Assembly: GCA_014804225.1 (NCBI GenBank)
Contig: JAAVAF010000038.1
Location: 1 to 7,199 of the forward strand
Length of the DNA stretch: 7,199 bases
DNA from: Lachnospiraceae bacterium
GTDB taxonomy: Bacteria > Bacillota > Clostridia > Lachnospirales > Lachnospiraceae
Reading direction: 5' to 3'
A program made the position numbers and the translations under genes. Under the pieces are notes generated by a model that was not told the DNA's origin, ran no database searches, and saw only the letters and a list, made by a program, of their open reading frames with translations. Below, piece after piece: positions 1 to 6,538 of the stretch (position 1 is its first letter; each line of letters opens with the position of its first letter).

Positions 1-417
1 GAAGACACCTCCATACAGGCTCATGAGATGACGAATATTGGAAGAGACATTCAGCGTTATCCGTCCACCTATCTGACGCTGCATTATATGATTACGCTTT
101 ATCTGCAAAGTGATTTGAAATACCGTGCCCCTCAGGAGCACCAGATTCTGGGTAAGATCATTCAGGTATTCCGGGATCATGCAGCCATGGATCCCGACAG
201 TTTTACGCCGGTGGATGGAGCGACGGGAGCCAGTATCCGTATTCAGATGCAGAATTTGGAAATGGAAGAAAAACTGCGGCTGTGGACGGTGCCGAACGCA
301 GCATACAGGACATCGTTGTTCTATACGGCAGGACCTGTGGAAATCCAGTCTACAAGAAAGCGGTCCGTAAAGAGAGTGCGGGAGATCGATTACCGTTATA
401 CCGGAAAGGAGGGATAA
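1..417 (+). CDS. DUF4255 (Pvc16/Afp16-like) eCIS cap / tail-terminator protein, 5' partial
   Basis: The reading frame is open from base 1, so the true start lies upstream; 138 codons are visible, ending in TAA at 415-417. An ATG at 28 exists, but the conserved family pattern begins just after it and the frame is open before it, so I treat it as internal. Visible family features are the segment around visible residues 22-57 (S-T-Y-L-T-L-H-Y-M-I-T-L-Y, then H-Q-I-L-G-K-I-I-Q-V-F), which matches the 'pL.l.l.Yll..y....e.hqllG...q.l.d' signature of DUF4255, and the C-terminal part with W95 followed by Y-R-T-S-L-F-Y and V-E-I-Q-S, the usual strand that closes the domain. In Afp/PVC-type particles this family forms the terminal cap that ends the tube and sheath. 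The tail is unusually basic (KRSVKRVRE). The next gene starts 1 nt after the stop, and this gene's last codons contain its ribosome site (AAAGGAGG, 405-412), so the two are translationally coupled. Confidence 0.85.
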   Translation, partial: EDTSIQAHEMTNIGRDIQRYPSTYLTLHYMITLYLQSDLKYRAPQEHQILGKIIQVFRDHAAMDPDSFTPVDGATGASIRIQMQNLEMEEKLRLWTVPNAAYRTSLFYTAGPVEIQSTRKRSVKRVREIDYRYTGKEG

Positions 418-418
418 T

Positions 419-1162
419 ATGCTGCTGCAGGAAACAAAGATACAGTTATCCAAAGCAGTCCTTCTGCGAGATGCATTGACAGGGGAGCCCGTATCATCAG
501 GCTTTCGGATTCATTCCCTTTCCGGTGGAAGGATTGAAAAAAAAGGCGGTGGACATATCCTGTTTTTGGATGTAACCGAACCGGAGATTGAAATCGAGGT
601 GGAGTCACCTGTTTACCAGTCCAGAAAAATATGTCTAAAACCGGACCAGGGAGCAGAATTGGAAGATGTTCTTATGTATCCATCCCCGGCATATCCTCGA
701 CGAGCAGGTTACACTGCTGTCAGGGGAAAAGCCAGACCGGGGAGTATCCTGCGGTTTCATATTGAGGATGAAAAAGGTGTCTGTCGTCTGTTTGGCGGTT
801 ACAAGAAAGGAGAAGAGCAGATTTCCTTTTACATCAAAAATAGAAGGGTAGGTGCACTTTGGTATATTCGCAAGAAGAAAGAGACATCAGGCATCTATTT
901 TGCTTTGAAAAATATAGTGGAAGATTCTGAGGTCTATCATTTAAGGGAACCATTGGACCAGGATTATCAGATTAAGGATACGGTGATCTATCCGGCTCAG
1001 GAGACGATTGCGGATGAAAATGGTGAGTTTTACATCCTGTTTCAAGATTTGCCCCAGGAAAAATGTCTGCTGTATTATTCGAATGACGAAGCAGGGCAAG
1101 AGAAGCAGGGAGAAACACAGATTGTTCAGGCAAAAGAGAATTATATTTTAGAGGAGGACTGA
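419..1162 (+). CDS. Uncharacterised eCIS-associated protein, predicted beta-sandwich / carboxypeptidase-regulatory-like repeats
   Basis: A 247-residue protein of no family I can name with certainty. The start at 419 is well supported by AAAGGAGG 6 nt upstream. No signal peptide or membrane segment is visible, so it should be cytoplasmic or part of the particle. Residues 14-51 (V-L-L-R-D-A-L-T-G-E-P-V ... G-G-H-I-L-F-L-D) resemble the 'V.DA.TG.PV....G.yvF.D' pattern of carboxypeptidase-regulatory or prealbumin-like beta-sandwich domains. Residues 84-103 (V-L-M-Y-P-S-P-A-Y-P ... T-A-V-R-G) resemble the linker plus first strand of a second such domain, and residues 185-210 (I-K-D-T-V-I-Y-P ... 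D-E-N-G-E-F-Y-I-L-F) look like the closing strands. The fold is inferred from these patterns. Its place between the cap and spike-tip genes suggests a structural or baseplate/decoration role, but function is unknown. It could also be an assembly factor. Confidence 0.85.
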   Translation: MLLQETKIQLSKAVLLRDALTGEPVSSGFRIHSLSGGRIEKKGGGHILFLDVTEPEIEIEVESPVYQSRKICLKPDQGAELEDVLMYPSPAYPRRAGYTAVRGKARPGSILRFHIEDEKGVCRLFGGYKKGEEQISFYIKNRRVGALWYIRKKKETSGIYFALKNIVEDSEVYHLREPLDQDYQIKDTVIYPAQETIADENGEFYILFQDLPQEKCLLYYSNDEAGQEKQGETQIVQAKENYILEED

Positions 1163-1166
1163 GAAT

Positions 1167-1550
1167 ATGGGATTATGTGTAACGGGAGGAGCGGTGATGA
1201 CTTGTACTTTTGGCATGGCACCATCTACGTTGAATGTTTTGCCAACCGCACAGGTGGTGTCAGCAATGCCGCTTGCATCAATTGCAGATAATGTACCCCT
1301 TATGAATATTATGCCTTTTGGAATGTGCCAGAGTATGGCAAATCCCATGGTGGCGGCGGCAACAGCTGCAGCAATGGGGGCATTGACACCGATGCCTTGT
1401 GTTCCTGTTCCGACGGGACCATGGGCGCCGGGAGTTCCCCAAGTACTGGTAGGAGGGAAGCCGGCAGTGAATAACCAGTGTAAGCTGACATGTGCTTATG
1501 GAGGAATGATACAGTTTACGAATTCCGGCTGTCAAACAGTACAGCTTTAG
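1167..1550 (+). CDS. DUF4280 PAAR-like spike-tip protein
   Basis: A 127-residue protein with the hallmark start of DUF4280: C4-V-T-G-G-A-V-M-T-C13-T-F-G, then the conserved block A-S-I-A-D-N-V-P...N-I-M-P-F-G-M-C54-Q-S-M-A-N-P, a proline-rich centre (residues 73-91), and the closing C105-K-L-T-C109-A-Y-G-G-M-I-Q-F. The family is PAAR-like and is known from T6SS-like and eCIS loci, where PAAR proteins cap the VgrG-type spike with a sharp tip and may carry metal ions or effectors. There are seven cysteines (4, 13, 54, 78, 105, 109, 122), which is many for so short a protein and consistent with metal binding or disulfides in the released particle. The length fits a tip without a fused toxin domain. 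AGGAGG at 1152-1157 gives a 9-nt spacing to the start and lies in the last codons of the preceding gene; the gap between genes is 4 nt. Confidence 0.93.
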   Translation: MGLCVTGGAVMTCTFGMAPSTLNVLPTAQVVSAMPLASIADNVPLMNIMPFGMCQSMANPMVAAATAAAMGALTPMPCVPVPTGPWAPGVPQVLVGGKPAVNNQCKLTCAYGGMIQFTNSGCQTVQL

Positions 1551-1575
1551 AATGCGATCACAGATTGCAGAAGAC

Positions 1576-1580
1576 AGGAG
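1576..1580 (+). promoter_or_regulatory. Ribosome binding site deciding the receptor gene start
   Basis: AGGAG lies 8 nt before the ATG at 1589. This supports a start at 1589 over the in-frame ATG at 1490, which would overlap the spike-tip gene by 61 nt and add 33 polar residues with no visible family character. A further in-frame ATG at 1610 (GGGGAAAA upstream) starts just before the first membrane helix and remains a weaker alternative. Confidence 0.65.
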
Positions 1581-1588
1581 TTAAAGGA

Positions 1589-4321
1589 ATGGATTCTGGG
1601 GAAAACGATATGAATAAAAAATATATGTACGGCATTATTGGTATTGTGGCGGCCGCAGTCATAGCAATCGTAGCAGTTACTTTGTATGGGAGAACCATTC
1701 AGTTAAATTATATTGAACAGATACATTTACAGGATGGATATCTGTATTACGTGGATCGGGGAAAAGATGAGGAGTTAAAGATCATCCGTTCTAACTCTGA
1801 GGGTAAAAACGGGAATATGATTTTCTGTGACAAAAATGATAGAGACAAATATCGGATTATCGAGCAGATTTTTTTTGATGATGAGGATCAAGCATATGTG
1901 CTGCTTAAAGAGATTAATGTGGGAGAACAGAGCGAACTCAGCCATACAGTCTATCAGTGTGATTTCGCGCATGAAAAGCTGACAGAAGCAGGATATGATT
2001 TGACGCCATATATCGTTGGATACAGTCAGATACAGATACTGCGTATTCGGAATGACTGTCTTTATTATGTGGGTATTCCCGGCTCGGAAGACTGTTCTGT
2101 GAATGCCAGTGTGTTTTCGCTGGATCAGAGCGGAAACAGGGAAGTGATAGGGGAAGTGAATGTGGAATATCCTTACCTGAATGCACAGTTTTTCTTAAGT
2201 GAAGAAAATGTGCTCTTGTGGATGGACTATGCAGGAGAAGTGTATATCAGGGATCTTGGAACGGGAGTTTATCTGGGGATCGATGATATAAACGATAGAA
2301 AAGGGGTATTCAAAAGCCTGTCAGATGACGGGAGAGGCGCCTATGTCCTGGACTATGAGCAGGAATGTATCCGTTATATTGATTTGGCAAGTCAGTCTTC
2401 CAGGATTATATTTTCCCAGGAAGAAGTTCAAGAAAATGAGCCGCAGTTTACCTTTCAGAACCTACAGAGTATTGATTGCACCAGGAATGGTTTTTGTGCG
2501 GGCGTGGAGGATGAAAACGGATTTGTTTCTGTCTGTTCTTATCAGAGAAAAGACCATCAGAGAATCCATCAGGACATTGACAAGATTACGATTACCGTTC
2601 CCACAACCCTGCACAGAATGGCGTGGACTTATGTATGGATCATACTGATAGCGGCGGTTTTATGTGTCTATTGGACGGCCCGAGTGAAATATCATTTCCA
2701 GACGATTCTGGTTCGACTTTGCGTGGTATTTCTTCTGGGACTTTTCATGATGGATCGTTTTTTGGAATACTGGATAGGCATATCCATGCAGGAGCAGCTG
2801 GAGTGGAACCAGACCAATGCGTTGTCTGCGCTAGGAAAGCTGCTGAAAGAGGATATTATCAATAATATTGAAGAGAATGCGCAGAAATTTCCTTCCGGAG
2901 ATAGTGCTTTGATATTGAGTCATCGCAGCATTAACGAAGGAACAGGACAGGGAGCATTATGTCTGTATGTATACAGCATCTTTCGTGCGGATGAAGAAGG
3001 GAAACTGTACGTCAGTGAGTCCATGTCAGAATACAGTGGTGTTCCCGTGGAATGGGTATATACGGGGGAGGTCTTATCAAAGATTTATCAGGTGTATGAT
3101 TCTGGTGAGGTCATCAACAAGCTCGACGAGGATAGGAATGGGAAACGTATGAATAAGTATATTCCCCTCGTGTTGGGAAATGGCAAAAAATATGGAGTGC
3201 TTGCTGTTTCCGTCGATGGAAATATGCAGGATTACCAGGTGTGGTATTATCAGCGGAATCTGAAAAATGCATCCTCTATGCTGCTTTTTGCTTTGACGGT
3301 GGTCTTGATGGTGATTCTCTATATTTTCCTGCGGCCGTTAAAGACCTTAAAGGAATGTGCCGGAAAACTGGCAGCGGGCGATCTGGGCGTCACGGTGGAG
3401 GTGCATGGGCAGGATGAGGTGGCGGATATTTCCCAGGCGTTTAACCAGATGTCCCTGAAAATTGCGCAATACATACAGGATATCAAGAGCATGTCAGACG
3501 GTTATTATAAGTTTATTCCGGCAAAAATTCTCGATATGTTGGACAAGGAGTCAATTCAGGAGGTGAAGCTAGGGGATCAGATGACAGGGGAATTTACCAT
3601 ATTGTCACTGCATGCGATCGATTATCCAAAACAAAGTGTTTCCCTTTCAGCCGAACAGGTGTACAACAACATCAATAAAGTGTTGTCCGTCCTTGTGGAG
3701 CCAATCAACAGCCATTCCGGTATCGTGGAACATTTTGAGGATGCCGGACTGACAGCATTGTTTACGGCCAAGAGTAGAGAGGCATTGGATGCGGCGATTG
3801 ATATGCAGAGGCTGATGCCGGGAAATGGCAGAACCATTGCCATCAGCTATGGACAGGTAATGATTGGCGTCGTAGGACATGAGCAGCGCATGGAAGCCAC
3901 TGCGATATCTGCTCATTCCGATCTGGCAAAAACCCTGCGGTTGAGAGGTGACCAGTATGGCGCCCACATTCTGATTACGCATTTGGTATATGAGCAGATT
4001 CCAGGGTTTGAAGAGCATTATCATGCCAGGTATCTGGGAAATATCTATCTGACGGCAAATGATACCTATGAGCGGGTATATGATGTCTATGATGGGGACA
4101 GTGAAGAAGAATTTTATAATAAAGAGCGAACAAAACAATTGTTCGAAAGAGGCGTAGGATTGTTTGTTGCTAAGAAATTTTATGAAGCAAGGCTTGTATT
4201 TGTGGAAGTATTGAAGCAGTACCGGAAGGATAAGGCGGCAAAAGAGTATCTGTATCGGTGCGATCAATATTATAAATTAGCAAATGAGGAAGATGTGGAA
4301 ACAGTTATTGAGAAATTTTAA
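1589..4321 (+). CDS. Membrane receptor with HAMP and degenerate class III nucleotide-cyclase domain plus TPR-like tail (pseudo-cyclase)
   Basis: 910 residues from the ATG at 1589. Visible order: short cytoplasmic N-terminus; membrane helix about 15-33; an outside domain of about 310 residues rich in Y-L-Y-Y-V/Y-I-R-D-type short strands, suggestive of a beta-propeller (inference); membrane helices about 346-362 and 373-388; a second outside domain of about 165 residues resembling a Cache sensor (ends K-Y-G-V-L-A-V-S-V-D); membrane helix 563-581; HAMP linker about 581-634 (R-P-L-K-T-L ... D-E-V-A-D-I-S-Q-A-F-N-Q-M); a cyclase-like domain about 645-825, introduced by Y-K-F-I-P-A-K-I-L-D-M-L and V-K-L-G-D-Q; and a TPR-like tail 843-910. 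By alignment to active class III cyclases from memory, only the second metal aspartate (D718 in F-E-D-A) remains: the first is H675, the purine-specifying Lys is H715, the Asp of 'GDAVN' is A775, the transition-state Asn is D778 and the Arg is T782. It therefore probably signals by binding or conformation, not catalysis. It begins 38 nt after the spike-tip gene and is likely co-transcribed with it. Confidence 0.88.
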   Translation: MDSGENDMNKKYMYGIIGIVAAAVIAIVAVTLYGRTIQLNYIEQIHLQDGYLYYVDRGKDEELKIIRSNSEGKNGNMIFCDKNDRDKYRIIEQIFFDDEDQAYVLLKEINVGEQSELSHTVYQCDFAHEKLTEAGYDLTPYIVGYSQIQILRIRNDCLYYVGIPGSEDCSVNASVFSLDQSGNREVIGEVNVEYPYLNAQFFLSEENVLLWMDYAGEVYIRDLGTGVYLGIDDINDRKGVFKSLSDDGRGAYVLDYEQECIRYIDLASQSSRIIFSQEEVQENEPQFTFQNLQSIDCTRNGFCAGVEDENGFVSVCSYQRKDHQRIHQDIDKITITVPTTLHRMAWTYVWIILIAAVLCVYWTARVKYHFQTILVRLCVVFLLGLFMMDRFLEYWIGISMQEQLEWNQTNALSALGKLLKEDIINNIEENAQKFPSGDSALILSHRSINEGTGQGALCLYVYSIFRADEEGKLYVSESMSEYSGVPVEWVYTGEVLSKIYQVYDSGEVINKLDEDRNGKRMNKYIPLVLGNGKKYGVLAVSVDGNMQDYQVWYYQRNLKNASSMLLFALTVVLMVILYIFLRPLKTLKECAGKLAAGDLGVTVEVHGQDEVADISQAFNQMSLKIAQYIQDIKSMSDGYYKFIPAKILDMLDKESIQEVKLGDQMTGEFTILSLHAIDYPKQSVSLSAEQVYNNINKVLSVLVEPINSHSGIVEHFEDAGLTALFTAKSREALDAAIDMQRLMPGNGRTIAISYGQVMIGVVGHEQRMEATAISAHSDLAKTLRLRGDQYGAHILITHLVYEQIPGFEEHYHARYLGNIYLTANDTYERVYDVYDGDSEEEFYNKERTKQLFERGVGLFVAKKFYEARLVFVEVLKQYRKDKAAKEYLYRCDQYYKLANEEDVETVIEKF

Positions 4322-4330
4322 TGGAATTAC

Positions 4331-4465
4331 GTTACTGTTCAAACAGGAATTAGCATATACTGCTAATTCCGTAAAAAAACGTGTCAGAGCCAAGTAAAAA
4401 TCCATCACCGAAGGTGATTTTGCATGGATTTTTACCTGTTACTGGAACGGAGTGAACAGTAACAG
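4331..4465 (+). repeat. Nested palindromic intergenic element upstream of the 642-residue gene
   Basis: The gap of 167 nt between the receptor and the next gene is almost wholly built of inverted repeats. The outermost pair is GTTACTGTTCA (4331-4341) with its perfect complement TGAACAGTAAC (4453-4463). Inside are a 10-bp perfect stem GGAATTAGCA/TGCTAATTCC (4346-4355 and 4361-4370, loop TATAC) and a 12-bp perfect stem GTAAAAATCCAT/ATGGATTTTTAC (4394-4405 and 4424-4435). An alternative inner 6-bp hairpin, ATCACC-GAA-GGTGAT (4404-4418), runs into four T. The 3' outer arm can instead pair locally: CTGTTACTG (4436-4444) with CAGTAACAG (4457-4465). The architecture resembles a small non-autonomous palindromic repeat (MITE or REP-like). 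It could also act as an RNA switch or processing site between the two genes; no canonical strong terminator is seen. Confidence 0.75.
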
Positions 4466-4488
4466 ATACGAAGGAATGGGGTGAAAAT

Positions 4489-6417
4489 ATGGAAGATAAG
4501 GAATTAGAAGGACAGAACCAAGCCGCGGGGGCAGTAGAAGAAGCAAACGACCAGGAAGAACAAGCGCTTGCTGGTGCGCAGCCAATGCAGCCAATGCAGA
4601 ATGAGGGTGAGAACGAGCAGGGACAGGCGCAGGCACCAGAAAATGCAGATGACCAGGCGGCACAGGTAGATGCACAAGTGGATGCGGCAGCAGAGGAGGC
4701 AGGCAATCAGGCACAAGGAGAAGATCCGCAGGAAGCGAACGAGGAAGAGGAAGAAGGCGATCAGGGGGAGCAGGGCGGCGATCCACAAAATGAACAACCG
4801 CAAAATATGGACGCAAAGGCACAAGAAGCGAATCTTGCAAATGATGAGGTCAATCAGGAAATTGTGAACATGGCGGCGGACGTTGGCATGGAGAATGAGG
4901 AAGAGGAGGAAGAAGGTGATCCGGACAGGGCATTTGATACGCTGAATGACCTGAATAAGCTGAATGGGGAGAATGACAATGAGGAGGGCGGTGGCGAAGA
5001 CAAAAACGCGGGCCTGAAGAAACAGGTAATGCAACTTCGAAAAGGAAATCTGTACAAGGCAGTTATTTTTTCAAGAATGCTGGAAAACGGTGAAAATCCG
5101 GCGGGGGAAGAACAGGAACTGGAGGAAAAAAAGCAGGCAGCCGGAGGCGGACGTTTCAATCGTTTTCTGAATTCTTCAAAACTGGACAAAGCAGGAAAGG
5201 TCATGAAGCTGACAAATGCAGGGTCCGGGTTATTAGGGATGGCATCTTCTACATATAAGAATTCCGGAATCAGCAAGCTTATTGGCAAGGCGAACGATGT
5301 TATCGTATTGGTAAATTCGATTCGTGGAATCATTAAAAAGCTGAGGGATTTTAAGAAAAACAGTACATCCAAAACGAAAAAAGCTTTTGCAGTCATCGGT
5401 CTGATTCAGGATTTTGGCATGGCAATCTCAAAGGGAGCTTCTTTGGCACAGGGAATTGCCAAAAGAAGAGGATGGGGCATATTGGAAACAGTTTTGGGCT
5501 ATATTTCATCCATTGCCAACATAGCAGGACAGGTGGCCACACTGGTAAACGTATCGAATACATTAAAGCAAGCTGTTCAGAGCATGGCACCGATTAAAAA
5601 GGCGCAAAAGCAAGAGGAAGCAAATGTAAAGGCGGTATTGCAAAAATATGAGAATGCAGATGCAGCAGAGAACGCCGAAGAGGATCCGGAGGAAGAGGAA
5701 GAAGAGGAAGAAGAGCAGGGACAAGAAGAAAATAAAAAAGAAAAGAAAGGGAAAGGAAAGGGGAAAGCAAAAAAAGAAAAGAAGCCAAAGAAGCCAAAGA
5801 AGGAGAGACCACATCTGAGAAAGAATAAGGCGCTGAAAGCGAAAATACGCAAAGCATTGGAGAGGCCGGATATCAGCGATGAGGATAAGGCGGTTTTGGC
5901 ATCCTATCTGGGGCGCGACAGAATCCTTGCGAAGAAAAAGTTTGCCATTTACAATGTTTCTTCCGGATTAATCACAGCTGCTTTGGGACTGGGCGGCTCC
6001 ATCTCAAAGAGCGTGGCATCCAATACAGAGGGCGGTCACCAGGAAAGGGCAACGTTGAGCGCTACTATTTTTGGAGGCGCTGCCAATGGCAGTATTCTGT
6101 TATCTGAAATAGGTTCACAAATTGGAAATAAGAAAGTGAACAGCGGACCGGGCGAAGCGGAAGGCAATCTGATTAAGGAAGGACTTTACGGTGCATTGCA
6201 CAATCTAGGCAGTGATGATAAATACGGACTGCGGAAGGTTGCAGCGAATCTCTCGGTTGAAAATCCGAATGAGGAGAAGGTGACGGAAGCAAATGATGTA
6301 GTGAAAAAATATGAGACTGCGTCAAAGCAGCTTGAGGGGTCAGGCGTAAACTACGCACAGCTGTTTAAGGCAAAGAACATGGATGCATTTAAAAATTCGC
6401 TGATAGCGAGCCTGTAA
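4489..6417 (+). CDS. Uncharacterised 642-residue protein, candidate eCIS cargo/effector: acidic leader, hydrophobic Gly/Ala-rich helices, Lys-rich linker
   Basis: I do not recognise a family. The start at 4489 follows a G-rich site (GGGGTG, about 4478-4483). Residues 1-170 are very acidic and rich in E, Q, A, N and D, almost without lysine, aromatics or hydrophobics, so surely disordered. Residues 180-230 look helical and charged. Residues 231-375 hold several glycine/alanine-rich amphipathic or hydrophobic stretches (about 241-256, 264-283, 299-322, 330-357). Residues 397-415 are nearly all Glu and are followed at 426-461 by a Lys/Pro-rich basic stretch. Residues 484-550 hold two more hydrophobic Gly/Ala/Ser-rich stretches, and 560-642 form a mixed soluble tail. 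I see no cysteine and only one tryptophan (W329). There is no signal peptide. A disordered N-terminus before membrane-active-looking helices, in a particle operon between sensor and ATPase, suggests a loaded cargo (inference). A tape-measure-like or scaffold protein is the main alternative. No catalytic motif is visible. Confidence 0.82.
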   Translation: MEDKELEGQNQAAGAVEEANDQEEQALAGAQPMQPMQNEGENEQGQAQAPENADDQAAQVDAQVDAAAEEAGNQAQGEDPQEANEEEEEGDQGEQGGDPQNEQPQNMDAKAQEANLANDEVNQEIVNMAADVGMENEEEEEEGDPDRAFDTLNDLNKLNGENDNEEGGGEDKNAGLKKQVMQLRKGNLYKAVIFSRMLENGENPAGEEQELEEKKQAAGGGRFNRFLNSSKLDKAGKVMKLTNAGSGLLGMASSTYKNSGISKLIGKANDVIVLVNSIRGIIKKLRDFKKNSTSKTKKAFAVIGLIQDFGMAISKGASLAQGIAKRRGWGILETVLGYISSIANIAGQVATLVNVSNTLKQAVQSMAPIKKAQKQEEANVKAVLQKYENADAAENAEEDPEEEEEEEEEQGQEENKKEKKGKGKGKAKKEKKPKKPKKERPHLRKNKALKAKIRKALERPDISDEDKAVLASYLGRDRILAKKKFAIYNVSSGLITAALGLGGSISKSVASNTEGGHQERATLSATIFGGAANGSILLSEIGSQIGNKKVNSGPGEAEGNLIKEGLYGALHNLGSDDKYGLRKVAANLSVENPNEEKVTEANDVVKKYETASKQLEGSGVNYAQLFKAKNMDAFKNSLIASL

Positions 6418-6430
6418 ACGATTATGAGTA

Positions 6431-6496
6431 GTGTGAGAAGTACTTCTAGCCACTCACAGCAAAGGCTGTTTCGTGGAGAAGTACTAAATCTCACAC
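6431..6496 (+). repeat. Long nested hairpin downstream of the 642-residue gene
   Basis: Four stems lie one within another: GTGTGAG/CTCACAC (6431-6437 with 6490-6496), AGTACTTCT/AGAAGTACT (6439-6447 with 6477-6485), CCAC/GTGG (6450-6453 with 6473-6476) and ACAGC/GCTGT (6456-6460 with 6465-6469). Together they give about 25 pairs interrupted only by small bulges. No T-run follows, so a plain intrinsic terminator is unlikely. The form suits a palindromic repeat element, or an RNA structure that protects or processes the transcript between the cargo-candidate and ATPase genes. Confidence 0.78.
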
Positions 6497-6497
6497 A

Positions 6498-6526
6498 GAA
6501 GAATGTCCAAAGAGCGGACATTCTTC
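6498..6526 (+). repeat. Perfect 11-bp hairpin before the ATPase gene
   Basis: GAAGAATGTCC (6498-6508) pairs perfectly with GGACATTCTTC (6516-6526) around a 7-nt loop. It begins 1 nt after the larger nested hairpin ends. It is followed by GACTGG, not by a T-run, so it is not a canonical terminator. Confidence 0.7.
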
Positions 6527-6538
6527 GACTGGATTTGA

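Noticed and set aside
28..30. ATG at 28 as the true start of the DUF4255 gene
   Set aside because: The frame is open to the window edge and no good ribosome site precedes 28, so the gene most likely begins upstream.
1490..1588. Longer start of the receptor gene, overlapping the spike-tip gene
   Set aside because: It would overlap the tip gene by 61 nt and add 33 residues with no family character; AGGAG before 1589 fits a start there better.
3647..4267. Long minus-strand reading frame inside the receptor gene
   Set aside because: It is a shadow of the cyclase-like coding region, with no ribosome site support and no family resemblance.
4356..4361. TATACT as a -10 promoter box for the 642-residue gene
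   Set aside because: It lies in a hairpin loop and no convincing -35 box lies 16-18 nt upstream.
4346..4380. Intrinsic terminator after the receptor gene
   Set aside because: The 10-bp stem is followed by GTAAAAAAAC, not by T residues, and is AT-rich; it fits the palindromic element better.
4404..4421. ATCACC-GAA-GGTGAT hairpin plus TTTT as a terminator
   Set aside because: Only six pairs and four T, and it lies within a longer competing 12-bp stem; at most a weak attenuator.
4331..4465. CRISPR array or attachment site
   Set aside because: The repeats are inverted and nested, not direct with regular spacers, and no integrase or tRNA is present.
4350..5852. Several minus-strand frames opposite the 642-residue gene, rich in Leu/Ser/Phe/Pro
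   Set aside because: They mirror the Glu/Lys/Gln-rich codons of the + strand gene (for example GAA/GAG read as TTC/CTC) and are compositional artefacts.
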